Shown: positions 26,637 through 34,510 of the stretch, in pieces
Layout of the letters: each line of letters begins with the position of its first letter
Position numbering within the stretch: position 1 is the stretch's first letter
Source: Synechococcus sp. RSCCF101
GTDB taxonomy: Bacteria > Cyanobacteriota > Cyanobacteriia > PCC-6307 > Cyanobiaceae
Assembly: GCF_008807075.1 (NCBI RefSeq)
Contig: NZ_CP035632.1
Location: forward strand, 434,001 to 498,000
Reading direction: 5' to 3'
Length of the DNA stretch: 64,000 nucleotides
Program-made: the position numbers and the translations under genes
The notes under the pieces: model-generated
Seen by the model: only the letters and a program-made list of their open reading frames with translations
Told to the model about the DNA's origin: nothing
The model's database searches: none

Positions 26637-26768
26637 ATGAAGCGTCCCGCCGCCCTGGCCCTTGCCGCACTGGTGCTCTCCGTGGCGACTGGCTGGGCTG
26701 CCAGCCCGCTGCAGGCCCATCACCACACCAACGATCAGGTTCCCGCCGCGACCCAGCCTGAGGAGTGA
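26637..26768 (+). CDS. Small secreted protein, unknown
   Basis: 43 residues: MKRPAALALAALVLSVATGW is a textbook signal peptide, then AASPLQAHHHTNDQVPAATQ and a PEE end. The mature part would be about 20 residues, His-rich (HHH). A hairpin follows the stop. No family recognised. Confidence 0.5.
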   Translation: MKRPAALALAALVLSVATGWAASPLQAHHHTNDQVPAATQPEE

Positions 26769-26772
26769 GCTC

Positions 26773-26800
26773 GGCCTTGCCCTGAGGACAGGGCCAGGCC
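26773..26800. terminator. Hairpin between convergent genes
   Basis: GGCCTTGCCCTG-AGGA-CAGGGCCAGGCC forms a GC-rich stem with one mismatch/bulge. It lies between the stop at 26768 (+) and the PKS stop at 26837 (-) and could serve both. Confidence 0.55.
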
Positions 26801-26836
26801 GGCTCTGCCTCGCCTGCTGTTCACACGACTGGCTGT

Positions 26837-27928
26837 TCAGTCCGAGAGATCGAGCAGAGCGGCCTCGGCGCTGAGCCCGGGGCCGAAGGCCAGAGCCAGG
26901 CAGGGTCCGCTCTCAGCGCTGCGGCGTAACCGCTCAAGAATGAAGAGCACGGTCGCCGACGACATGTTGCCGTGATCGTGCAACACCTCTCGTGATGCCG
27001 TCAGCTGCGCGGGAGACAACTTCAGGGCCTCGGCACAGGCCGTGAGAATCTTCGGCCCGCCGGGATGCAGGGCCCAGCTGCGAATGGCCTCGACACGGAG
27101 TGCCGCAGTGTCCAGCCAACCCTCCAGCCAGGGCTTCAGAGCCTCAGCCACCACGGTCGGGACCCTGGGCGAGAGGCCCATCGAGAAGCCGTGATCGCCG
27201 ATCTGCCAGTGCATGAGGTTTCGGCTGCCGGGAATCACTGTGGCGCCGTTGGCGCGAAGCACGAGGGACCTGCCCGTTGCTGGAGGTGACGCCGAGGCCA
27301 CCACCGCTGCGGCTCCATCCGCGAACAGGGCGTTGGCGACCAGCTTCTCCGGTTCCCAGCCGTAGTGCAGGTGAAGACTGCACAGCTCCACCGAGCACAG
27401 CAGCACCACAGCTCCTGCATCCGCTTCCGCGTAGGCCCGGGCAACGCGAAGCCCGTTCAGGGCTCCGTGGCAGCCCATGAACCCCACATGGGTTCTCTGC
27501 ACAGAAGCAGACAGAGCCAACGTCTCGATCAGGGCGAGATCCACTCCGGGTGCCTCGAAGCCGGTGCAACTCACCGTGACCAGATGGGTGATGCTCTCCG
27601 GCCGCAATCCGGAATCCCTGAATGCAGCCCGGCAGGCCTTCAGGGCCAGCGGCGTGGCATGACGAGCGAAGGCGCGCATCCTGTCTGCCGTGCCCGGGCT
27701 CTCCTCGCCGTAGAACGGCAGGCGCTGCTGGATCGGGAGCTGCCGGCCGGACCCCTCGAGCAGAACGGAGCCCCGTCTGTGGACCTGGGATCGCTGGTGG
27801 ATTCTGCGCACCAGTCCGGCCTGCTCGGGCCGCTCCGCGTTCACACGCTCCGCCAGGGCGATGGACTCCTCGGCACTCACCGCCTGTTCCGGCACGGCCG
27901 TGCCGATCCCGTGGAGCGTCAGGGGCAT
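26837..27928 (-). CDS. Type III polyketide synthase (chalcone/alkylresorcinol synthase-like)
   Basis: 363 residues from MPLTLHGIGTAVPEQAVSAE. Catalytic triad visible: Cys121 in THLVTVSCTGFEAPGVD, His288 in SWALHPGGPKIL, Asn321 in HDHGNMSSATVLFI. The GFMGCHGALNGLRVARAYAE block is also typical. Such enzymes extend a fatty acyl starter with malonyl-CoA and cyclise it to resorcinols or pyrones. Third gene of a tight operon; its start overlaps the FAD gene by 10 bp. In picocyanobacteria, type III PKS clusters are linked to alkylresorcinol/hierridin compounds; the exact product here is inferred. Confidence 0.93.
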   Translation of the reverse strand: MPLTLHGIGTAVPEQAVSAEESIALAERVNAERPEQAGLVRRIHQRSQVHRRGSVLLEGSGRQLPIQQRLPFYGEESPGTADRMRAFARHATPLALKACRAAFRDSGLRPESITHLVTVSCTGFEAPGVDLALIETLALSASVQRTHVGFMGCHGALNGLRVARAYAEADAGAVVLLCSVELCSLHLHYGWEPEKLVANALFADGAAAVVASASPPATGRSLVLRANGATVIPGSRNLMHWQIGDHGFSMGLSPRVPTVVAEALKPWLEGWLDTAALRVEAIRSWALHPGGPKILTACAEALKLSPAQLTASREVLHDHGNMSSATVLFILERLRRSAESGPCLALAFGPGLSAEAALLDLSD

Positions 27929-29127
27929 GACGTCGGCCCCATCGGCGGCAGGGACACACGGTTCAGGCCACTCACGATCCGCTCGGGGATGTGTGGCCAT
28001 CGCCGGACGAGCGCAAAGACCGCGGACGTCGGCGCCGGCCGCCGCAGCAACCAGGCCAGCGAACGACACATCCTCTGTCGCCGGATCAGGGAGCGCCGCA
28101 TCCTCTGCTGCCAGCGACGTTCCAGATCGGGGCTCCAGTGCTGGAGCCCTTCCAGCACGAACGGGGCTGCTGCTGCGCCAGCGGTGAGGGCCCAGGCCAT
28201 GCCTTCGCCGGTGAAGGGCTCCACATAGCCCGCTGCATCGCCGAGAACGAGAAAGCGATCGCCCGCCAACCGGCCATTGCGACGCGTGAGGGGTGGCGTC
28301 AGTTGCCAGCGGGCGGAGTCAATCCCCTGCAGTGCAGCGAAGCCGGCCTGATGCAGCACGGCCCGCACGGCTCCAGCCGCACCTCCTGCCTCGGCAACGG
28401 CAGAGCGATCCAGCGCTGCGGCCAGATTCAACTCCCCGTCCTCCCGACGCACCAGCCCCACATAGCCGCCGGAACCGATCGCCATGTGAATCGTGCCCGG
28501 CTCGTAGCCGGCCGTTCGGGCCCGCAGGACGCAACCGGCCCCCACCCGGGACCGCGGGGCCACCCAGGGTTGGCAGCCCTCCTGATCGGGGACCACGTGG
28601 TGCACTAGGCCTGCAGCGATCAGCACCACCCGCGCCTGAACCCGAGAGGCCGCACGTCCGTTCGAGGGGGTGAGGCGCACCGTGCGCCAGCCCCTCTCAG
28701 AGGCTTCGATCGCTGCACTCGTCTGGAATCGAACGCTGGCTCCAGCCGCAGCGGCTGCCTCCGCCAGGGCCTGATCGAACCTCTCGCGGGAGAGGACCTG
28801 GCCGCCGGGCAAGCCGACCGTGGCCTCGACGCCGTTCAACCCCAGACGCAGCCGGTGCAGAGGCAGCCCGCCCCGGTCCGCGATCAGCTCCTGCTGGCCG
28901 ACGGCGGCAAGGACTGCCTGCGCCTGGTTGTTGAAACAGCAGCCGCAGACCTTCCAGCGGGGAAAGGACCGCTTCTCCACCAGCAGCACGCGCAGGCCCC
29001 GGCGGGCGCAGTCGAGCGCTGCCAGGCCTCCGGCCACCCCGGCGCCCACCACCACCACATCCCATCGCGTGGCCCCGGCCTGAGTGCTCAATCCGGACTC
29101 CAGCTGAGGAGATACCGCTCGGGCCAT
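27919..29127 (-). CDS. FAD-dependent oxidoreductase of the type III PKS cluster
   Basis: About 402 residues from MARAVSPQLESGLSTQAGAT; the start overlaps the methyltransferase by 40 bp, and a TTG ten codons in is an alternative. Rossmann motif VVVGAGVAGGLAALDCARRG, KVCGCCFNNQA near the flavin, and the FAD-phosphate motif LVLGDAAGYVEPFTGEGMAW place it in the geranylgeranyl-reductase / aromatic hydroxylase / halogenase group. It probably oxidises the polyketide ring. No Trp-halogenase WxWxIP motif is seen, so halogenation is unlikely. Confidence 0.9.
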   Translation of the reverse strand: MARAVSPQLESGLSTQAGATRWDVVVVGAGVAGGLAALDCARRGLRVLLVEKRSFPRWKVCGCCFNNQAQAVLAAVGQQELIADRGGLPLHRLRLGLNGVEATVGLPGGQVLSRERFDQALAEAAAAAGASVRFQTSAAIEASERGWRTVRLTPSNGRAASRVQARVVLIAAGLVHHVVPDQEGCQPWVAPRSRVGAGCVLRARTAGYEPGTIHMAIGSGGYVGLVRREDGELNLAAALDRSAVAEAGGAAGAVRAVLHQAGFAALQGIDSARWQLTPPLTRRNGRLAGDRFLVLGDAAGYVEPFTGEGMAWALTAGAAAAPFVLEGLQHWSPDLERRWQQRMRRSLIRRQRMCRSLAWLLRRPAPTSAVFALVRRWPHIPERIVSGLNRVSLPPMGPTSCP

Positions 29128-29834
29128 GTGCGCTGGAGCCGTACTGAAGACAGGCCAGCCTGGTGCGCCAGCTCCAGGATCTCGCTCGCCGTGAAGGCGG
29201 CACGCACGGACAGGGGGCCGTCGGTGTGCACAACCCAGGAGCGGCTGAGAAGACGGGTTCCCATCCAGGCCAGGGCGTAGCCCAGGCGGCTGCGGATCAG
29301 GTCGTCCACCAGCACCAGCCGTCTGGCCCGCGCGGCCATCCCAAGGAGCAGGCGGATCACGTCCGGCCCATCGAGATGGTGCGCGAACAGGGTGCACAGC
29401 ACCACATCGGCAGTCGCGTCTGTGGGGGGCTCCAGGGCATCGGCCACGAACAGATCCAGCTCCACGCCTCGGCGCCTGGCGTTCGCGGTGGCGATGCGGA
29501 TGGCCTCCGGGTTGATGTCGCAGGCACGGATCCGCAGATCGATGCCGCGTCGTTCGGCCATCTGCGCGAGATCGATGGCCGTGTCGCCTCCACCGCAGGC
29601 CAGCTCGAGCACCGAGAGCGGAGCATCAGGGTGGTTCCTCGCTAACTGGGCAATGGGCTCAAGCAAGCCGGCGGAGCAGCGACTTACGGCGTTGATCCGG
29701 CGGAGTCCGGCCAGCGCTCGTTCATGCTCGCGGGGATCGAGGCCCGGTTGATCCATCACCTCCGGCCGACGATCGCGCTGATTCAGGGCCTTGCCCGGGC
29801 GCATGGGAACCGCGCTGCTGTCCACAGCATTCAA
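29088..29834 (-). CDS. Class I SAM-dependent methyltransferase of the type III PKS cluster
   Basis: 248 residues. Motif I LSVLELACGGGDTAIDLAQM, the acidic strand end RIRACDINPEAIRI, and motif IV DVVLCTLFAHHLDGPDVIRL are clear. First gene of the operon with the FAD enzyme and PKS. It likely methylates a phenolic hydroxyl or ring carbon of the product. The C-terminal SARAAFTASEILELAHQ-like region is standard for small-molecule methyltransferases of this type. Confidence 0.9.
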   Translation of the reverse strand: MNAVDSSAVPMRPGKALNQRDRRPEVMDQPGLDPREHERALAGLRRINAVSRCSAGLLEPIAQLARNHPDAPLSVLELACGGGDTAIDLAQMAERRGIDLRIRACDINPEAIRIATANARRRGVELDLFVADALEPPTDATADVVLCTLFAHHLDGPDVIRLLLGMAARARRLVLVDDLIRSRLGYALAWMGTRLLSRSWVVHTDGPLSVRAAFTASEILELAHQAGLSSVRLQRTWPERYLLSWSPD

Positions 29835-29892
29835 CCGCAGGCCACGGGGTGACTGTGAACAGGGTTAGTGTCTCACCAATTGGTTCGAGACG

Positions 29893-30012
29893 ATGACCGA
29901 CTACACACCACTGATCATCGCAATGATTGCCCTCGTCCTGGTGATTACATCAGCGGTCGTTTACGTGCTCGCTCAGCCGACCGACCTGCCGTCGTTGAAG
30001 CGGAACAAGTGA
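29893..30012 (+). CDS. Small single-pass membrane protein, unknown
   Basis: 39 residues: MTDYTPLIIAMIALVLVITS then AVVYVLAQPTDLPSLKRNK. One transmembrane helix with a basic C-terminus, the size of small photosystem subunits, but it does not match PsbM, PsbX, PsbY, PetM or PetN. It lies 58 bp from the divergent methyltransferase start and upstream of the 30080 gene in the same direction. Confidence 0.5.
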   Translation: MTDYTPLIIAMIALVLVITSAVVYVLAQPTDLPSLKRNK

Positions 30013-30079
30013 AGCCACTGCTCGCTCCGCGAACCGCATTATTGGATCGACTGATCGGCAGTACTGACCTCGCCAAGGG

Positions 30080-30709
30080 ATGACCACTCAGCTCACCGCC
30101 ATCAACTGGGCCAAGGTCCTGACGATTGGTATGGTGGTTGTCCTGATGCTGATCCACGGACTACCGGGCCAGCGACAGATCCTCTACGCCTGCATGCACA
30201 TCAGCTACTGCAGCTGGTGGTTGCTGGAGCAACGCTTCTATCCTGAGCGCCGCCGTCAGATCTTTACGGAACCGGTCGGCACGTGGGGGTTTCTCGCGGC
30301 GTTGCTGGTGATCGGTGTGTTCTATGCGCTACCCGCCTTCCTCGCATTTGCCAATCCGGCCGATCTCTCGGTTGCTGCGACGGCAACGGCCATCCCGCTC
30401 TTTTATTTCGGCAGCTTGATCAATACGTCTGCTGATGTACAGAAGATGACTGCCAAGGCAAACGGAGTTGGTCTTGTAAGTGATGGCATCTGGAGTCAAG
30501 TGCGTCATGTGAATTACACCGGAGACCTGATGCGCTATCTCAGCTTTGCGGTCATTGCCGGATCCCCCTGGGCTTTCCTGGTCCCCGGCTCTATCGCTAT
30601 TCTGTACATCCAGCGCATCAGCACGAAAGAGCGCTCCATGTCACAGAAGTATGATGACTTCGAGACGTACCGCCAGCAGAGCAATCGTCTGTTGCCGGGG
30701 TTCTGGTGA
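30080..30709 (+). CDS. Integral membrane methyltransferase-like protein (ICMT/DUF1295 type)
   Basis: 209 residues with about five hydrophobic segments (VLTIGMVVVLMLIHGL; WGFLAALLVIGVFYALPAFL; FAVIAGSPWAFLVPGSIAIL). The C-terminal block SDGIWSQVRHVNYTGDLMRY, then ERSMSQKYDDFETYRQQSNR, is the SAM-binding/active region of the isoprenylcysteine methyltransferase / steroid-reductase-like family. Divergent from the PKS operon; participation in the same pathway is possible but only inferred. Confidence 0.78.
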   Translation: MTTQLTAINWAKVLTIGMVVVLMLIHGLPGQRQILYACMHISYCSWWLLEQRFYPERRRQIFTEPVGTWGFLAALLVIGVFYALPAFLAFANPADLSVAATATAIPLFYFGSLINTSADVQKMTAKANGVGLVSDGIWSQVRHVNYTGDLMRYLSFAVIAGSPWAFLVPGSIAILYIQRISTKERSMSQKYDDFETYRQQSNRLLPGFW

Positions 30710-30711
30710 CG

Positions 30712-30730
30712 GACCCTGTCTTTCAGGGTC
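30712..30730. terminator. Short hairpin after the membrane methyltransferase gene
   Basis: GACCCTG-TCTTT-CAGGGTC is a perfect 7-bp stem directly after the stop at 30709. It could also serve the convergent gene ending at 30803. Confidence 0.5.
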
Positions 30731-30802
30731 TGCCGGCGGTTGAGATCGGTTCAGGTCAGTGACCGGCCTTTCCATGTCCACCCAACGCCCGGTGAGGCAG
30801 CG

Positions 30803-31177
30803 TTACTCCCCCATCGGCTCGCAGGTGTAGCTGACCAGGCCGCCTCGGCGCTGGTTGAATTCCGGATGATCAGCATCCTCCGCACGCCACCACCAGCGGC
30901 CATCGGTGTAGCTGGGCGTGCCGGCGTTATTGGTCCGTGGCAGCTGGAGGGTCTCACCGCGCCAGTGGATCAGAAGCCCATCTCCCGGCAGCGTCCCATC
31001 CGCAGCGTTCGGGATCGCCGTGGCTGGTCCGCTGGCATCCATCAGCCCGTTGATGCGTTCCACCCGCAGTGGATCCCCATCACACAGCCAATCCGCCCAA
31101 GCGGCCAGGGGCAGGGCCAGAACAAGCACAAGGCTCAGGATCACGGCACAGAAGCCCGTCACGGCAGAGTCGCGCAA
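30803..31177 (-). CDS. Secreted protein, unknown function
   Basis: 124 residues with a signal peptide (TGFCAVILSLVLVLALPLAAW, cleavage near AWA-DW). The mature part has two Cys (DWLCDGDPLRVERINGLMD and VSYTCEPMGE) likely disulfide-linked. A motif LQLPRTNNAGTPSYTDGRWW follows. The short beta-rich, two-Cys design recalls MliC/lysozyme-inhibitor-like folds, but the match is weak. Confidence 0.65.
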   Translation of the reverse strand: MRDSAVTGFCAVILSLVLVLALPLAAWADWLCDGDPLRVERINGLMDASGPATAIPNAADGTLPGDGLLIHWRGETLQLPRTNNAGTPSYTDGRWWWRAEDADHPEFNQRRGGLVSYTCEPMGE

Positions 31178-31225
31178 TGTCCTGGACCATCATGACGGGG
31201 TCTGCCTGACGTGGCTGAGCGGTGT

Positions 31226-31759
31226 TCACTGTTGTTGTTGGTGTGATGTCAGGCCAGTGCTCCAGGGCCTGGCCCATTGACTGGCCACTGTTCGAGCCAT
31301 CTGAATGCAGTTGGCCACGGCATCACCATCAGCACAGGCCCGTGTGCCGCTCGCGACGGATCTGTAGAGATCGGCCACGGCCCAGGCCTCCGTCTCTGGC
31401 GCGCCGGCATGGCGGGGGATCAGATGGAGATGGAGGTGCGGTGCACCTTCGCCGAAGGCCATCGCATAGACCCGATCACAGCCGGTGACCTGGCGGACGA
31501 GCCTGCTCGAGGCCTGAACTGCGTCTCCCCAATCCAGCGCTTCGCTCCTGCTGAACTCGGCCGGGCCAGGGCAGTGGCGCCTGGCATCCAGAAGCATCCA
31601 GCCGACCAGGGGAGATGGTGCGGCATGGTGCCTGAGCAGCCACAGTGGATGCTCGGCGATGATGTCGGCACGGTCGCGGGCTGCGCTGGCGTGAAGCGCA
31701 CAGATTGCACAAGTAGACAAGGATTCTGTGCCTCCCGCGACCAGTTGTTGCATCAACAC
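31226..31759 (-). CDS. HIT-family protein
   Basis: 177 residues. The histidine triad appears as GEGAPHLHLHLIPRHAG (H-x-H-x-H), and CAICALHASAARDRADIIAE matches the N-terminal metal/dinucleotide end of HIT hydrolases. PLVGWMLLDARRHCPGPAEF fits the middle strand. HIT proteins hydrolyse nucleotide conjugates such as AMP-lysine or Ap4A. It lies 45 bp downstream of the acyl-CoA synthetase-like gene on the same strand, so co-transcription is likely. Confidence 0.85.
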   Translation of the reverse strand: MLMQQLVAGGTESLSTCAICALHASAARDRADIIAEHPLWLLRHHAAPSPLVGWMLLDARRHCPGPAEFSRSEALDWGDAVQASSRLVRQVTGCDRVYAMAFGEGAPHLHLHLIPRHAGAPETEAWAVADLYRSVASGTRACADGDAVANCIQMARTVASQWARPWSTGLTSHQQQQ

Positions 31760-31803
31760 TAACTCGGCTCAGATGCATCAGCGTTCTTCCAAGACACTCC
31801 TGA

Positions 31804-33369
31804 CTACTGGCTCTGAGTCTGTTCGAGTGCGGCACGCTGGTGCAGTCCCTTTCGATCCAGCTTGCCTGTCGCGGTGCGGGGCAGTTCGTCAACCACGTCC
31901 CAACGATCCGGGATCTTGTAGGCGGCCAGACGTGAGGACAGCCACTGCCGGAGTGACTCACCGCTGAGGGCAGCCGCTTCGGGTTCCCTTTCCACGAAGG
32001 CCTGCAGAATGGCTCCGTGATGGGGATCTGTAACGCCGACCACACACGAGCGGGCAACGCCCGGGTGAGAGTCGATCACGTTCTCAACTTCGTGGGGACT
32101 GATGTTGGACCCATCGCGAATCACGATCTCTCTCTGGCGTTCCACGAACCAGTAGTAGCCCTCTGCATCGCGCCGAGCGATGTCACCACTTCGCAGCCAT
32201 CCATCCGCGAGGGTTTCTGCGCTGGCGGCAGAATTCTTCCAATAGCCCTCCATCATCCCTGGTGCGCGCACCTGAATCTCCCCGACTCCAGGCCCGCGTA
32301 TATCGGTCCCGTCGTTGCCGATCAGCCGGATGCTGACGCCATCGGCGGGCAGGCCGATTGATCCCGGTCGATTGCGCCCATCCGACCGATTCGAGAGAAA
32401 GCCCTCGCATTCGGTCATCCCCAGCACCTGGGCCAGGTCATAGCCGAAGCGCGCCCGGAACCTGGCGTACAGAGCATCCGAGCACTCATCGCCACCCACG
32501 AACACCTGCCTGAGGCTGCTGAGGTCGAGATGCTCAGCCGCGGGGCACTCCAGCATGTCCAGCAGACTGGTTGGGAGGATCAAGGTGCCACTCGCCTGTT
32601 CCCGTTCCACGGCCAGGAGAAGAGTCTTCGGATCACGGTCTTCTTCGATCAACACCGTCGCACCGCTGATCAGGCAGGGAAGGCTCAGTCCAGCCAGACC
32701 TGCCACATAGCCAAGCCCGGTGGCCACAAGCCAGCGTTGGCCGGGTTGCATGTCGCGTGTGCTCTGTTGGCAGCGCGCCGCCCCCAGCAGACTCCTGTGG
32801 CTGTGAACGACTCCCTTGGGCCGACCTGTGCTGCCCGATGTGTAGAAGATCACAGCGGGGTCACTGGCCGAGGCGGCGTCGGGGACAGGCGCTTTGCTCT
32901 GAGCACTCAGCAGGCTGGCCAGGTCTTCGCCGCTCGGGCCTTCCCCATACCCTTCGGTGGCAACATGAAACCAGATCTGCTCGAGACTGCTGATCGTTCC
33001 AACAAGCCCCTGCACGAGAGACCTGCTAGCCGCGTGGGCGATCAGCAGCCTGGCGCCGGAGTGGGCGAGGGCATAGATGATTTCCGGCCGGCGGTAGCGC
33101 GTGTTGACCGGAACTGAAACGGCCCCAAGACGAAAGCAGGCGAAATCAAGGATCAGCACCTCCGGGACGTTGGGCAGCAGCAGCGCGATCCGATCTCCCC
33201 GCTGGATGCCCCGGCGTTGCAGCAGTGCCGCTGCCCGGTCCACGTGTTGATCCAGCTCGGCGTAACTGATGGAGGACGCCCGGTAGCGGATGGCCACCTG
33301 ATGCGGATGCGCCCGGGCCTGTGACCTCAGCTCCCCACCAAGGGTCGCGTCCTCCTGTTCCCCGTGCAT
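31804..33369 (-). CDS. AMP-forming acyl-CoA/acid ligase (ANL superfamily)
   Basis: 521 residues. The P-loop AVIFYTSGSTGRPKGVVHSH, A5 motif QVLGMTECEGF, A7 GWLRSGDIARRDAEGYYWFV, A8 hinge RQREIVIRDGSNISPHEVE and A10 Lys in LPRTATGKLDRKG are all present. It activates a carboxylic acid as acyl-adenylate and transfers it, probably to CoA. Substrate unknown; a fatty acid starter for the nearby type III PKS is a reasonable guess. Confidence 0.9.
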   Translation of the reverse strand: MHGEQEDATLGGELRSQARAHPHQVAIRYRASSISYAELDQHVDRAAALLQRRGIQRGDRIALLLPNVPEVLILDFACFRLGAVSVPVNTRYRRPEIIYALAHSGARLLIAHAASRSLVQGLVGTISSLEQIWFHVATEGYGEGPSGEDLASLLSAQSKAPVPDAASASDPAVIFYTSGSTGRPKGVVHSHRSLLGAARCQQSTRDMQPGQRWLVATGLGYVAGLAGLSLPCLISGATVLIEEDRDPKTLLLAVEREQASGTLILPTSLLDMLECPAAEHLDLSSLRQVFVGGDECSDALYARFRARFGYDLAQVLGMTECEGFLSNRSDGRNRPGSIGLPADGVSIRLIGNDGTDIRGPGVGEIQVRAPGMMEGYWKNSAASAETLADGWLRSGDIARRDAEGYYWFVERQREIVIRDGSNISPHEVENVIDSHPGVARSCVVGVTDPHHGAILQAFVEREPEAAALSGESLRQWLSSRLAAYKIPDRWDVVDELPRTATGKLDRKGLHQRAALEQTQSQ

Positions 33370-33579
33370 GGTGTTGCGTTCGTGGCCCGCTCCTCAAGGT
33401 TGCCACCGTCGACAGCCACTCCCGGCCGTCCCTTGTGCTGGAGCCAGCGTCACGATCCAGCTCCGGGACGCCATGGCCCTCTGCGCCCTTGAAGTGCCGC
33501 TGTGTCAGCGCTTCGCATCACTGTCCAACCAAGATTCAGGGATTAGAGTTGTCTGGGATGTTGATGTCTTTGACTCTGC

Positions 33580-34401
33580 ATGAGTCGTGCTCAGCCACGT
33601 CCGATTGTCAAGTGGGCTGGCGGCAAGCAGGCCATTGCCCACAGCATTGTGTCCTGCTTTCCCTCCATCTCAGGCACCTACTACGAGCCTTTTCTCGGGG
33701 GAGCGAGTGTGTTCATGAGGCTCAGGCCGGCCAGGGCTGTGTTGAACGACTCCAATTCCTGGCTGATCGACACGTACATCGCCGTCCGTGAGAACTGGCG
33801 TGCGGTTGCCGCCATTCTGCACGAGCTGCCGAACACCAGGGCCGACTACCTGCGGATTCGGCTTGAGAGCAGGACCTGCACCTCTCCGTGGCGCAGGGCG
33901 GCCTATTTCGTGTATCTTAACAAGACCTGCTTCAGGGGGCTGTATCGGGTCAACAGGCAGAACCATTTCAATGTGCCCTATGGCGCCTACAACCGCAGGT
34001 ACTTTGATGAGAACAACCTCGCGTTGGTCTCTGACAGCCTTCGTTCGGCCCAGCTTCGTTCGACAGACTTCGAGTGCTCGCTTGCCGGTGCCCGCCCGGG
34101 TGATGTTGTCTACTTCGATCCTCCCTACTACAAGCTCGGCGGCTATTCCGACTTCAATCGCTACACCTCTGCACAGTTCAGAGAGCCGGATCACGAGCGG
34201 CTGGCGGCCCTGTGCCGTAAGCTGGATGCCATGAACATCCGCTGGTTTGTCAGCAACAGCGACACGGACTATGTGCGCAGATTATTCGCTGGCTACTCCA
34301 TTCGCTCCATCGCCAACCGGCGTGACATCAACCTTGTTTCGAGACGACGGGGTGTTCGTGAACTTCTGATCTCGAACGACCGCCTGGATGATGATGGGTG
34401 A
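33580..34401 (+). CDS. dam: DNA adenine methyltransferase, Dam (D12) family
   Basis: 273 residues. PIVKWAGGKQAIAHSI and YYEPFLGGASVFMRL form the SAM-binding motif, and VVYFDPPYYKLGGYSDFN has the catalytic DPPY. FVSNSDTDYVRRLF sits near the C-terminus as in Dam. No restriction endonuclease gene is adjacent, so it is a solitary methylase, plausibly for GATC, which is the core of the HIP1 octamer common in cyanobacterial genomes. Confidence 0.92.
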   Translation: MSRAQPRPIVKWAGGKQAIAHSIVSCFPSISGTYYEPFLGGASVFMRLRPARAVLNDSNSWLIDTYIAVRENWRAVAAILHELPNTRADYLRIRLESRTCTSPWRRAAYFVYLNKTCFRGLYRVNRQNHFNVPYGAYNRRYFDENNLALVSDSLRSAQLRSTDFECSLAGARPGDVVYFDPPYYKLGGYSDFNRYTSAQFREPDHERLAALCRKLDAMNIRWFVSNSDTDYVRRLFAGYSIRSIANRRDINLVSRRRGVRELLISNDRLDDDG

Positions 34402-34460
34402 TGGCTACTTTCTGTTGAAATATTGGATAGTCGGTCTGTTTACCAGAGCCATCATGATCC

Positions 34461-34490
34461 TGACGTGGACCCGGGCCCACTCCAGGGGGC
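34461..34490. mobile_element. Possible lone terminus of the IS3-type element
   Basis: TGACGTGGACCCGGGCCCAC then TCCAGGGGG resembles the 26469 terminus (TGACGTGGACCCCGGAAACC then GGTCCAGGG). It is followed by unrelated sequence and is preceded by GATCC, as is the fragment at 16659. Confidence 0.4.
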
Positions 34491-34510
34491 CACGACAGTG
34501 ATCGAGGCCT

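Noticed and set aside
27919-29127. Flavin-dependent halogenase
   Set aside because: The FAD motifs fit the wider family, but the WxWxIP motif of halogenases is not seen, so oxidoreductase is the safer call.
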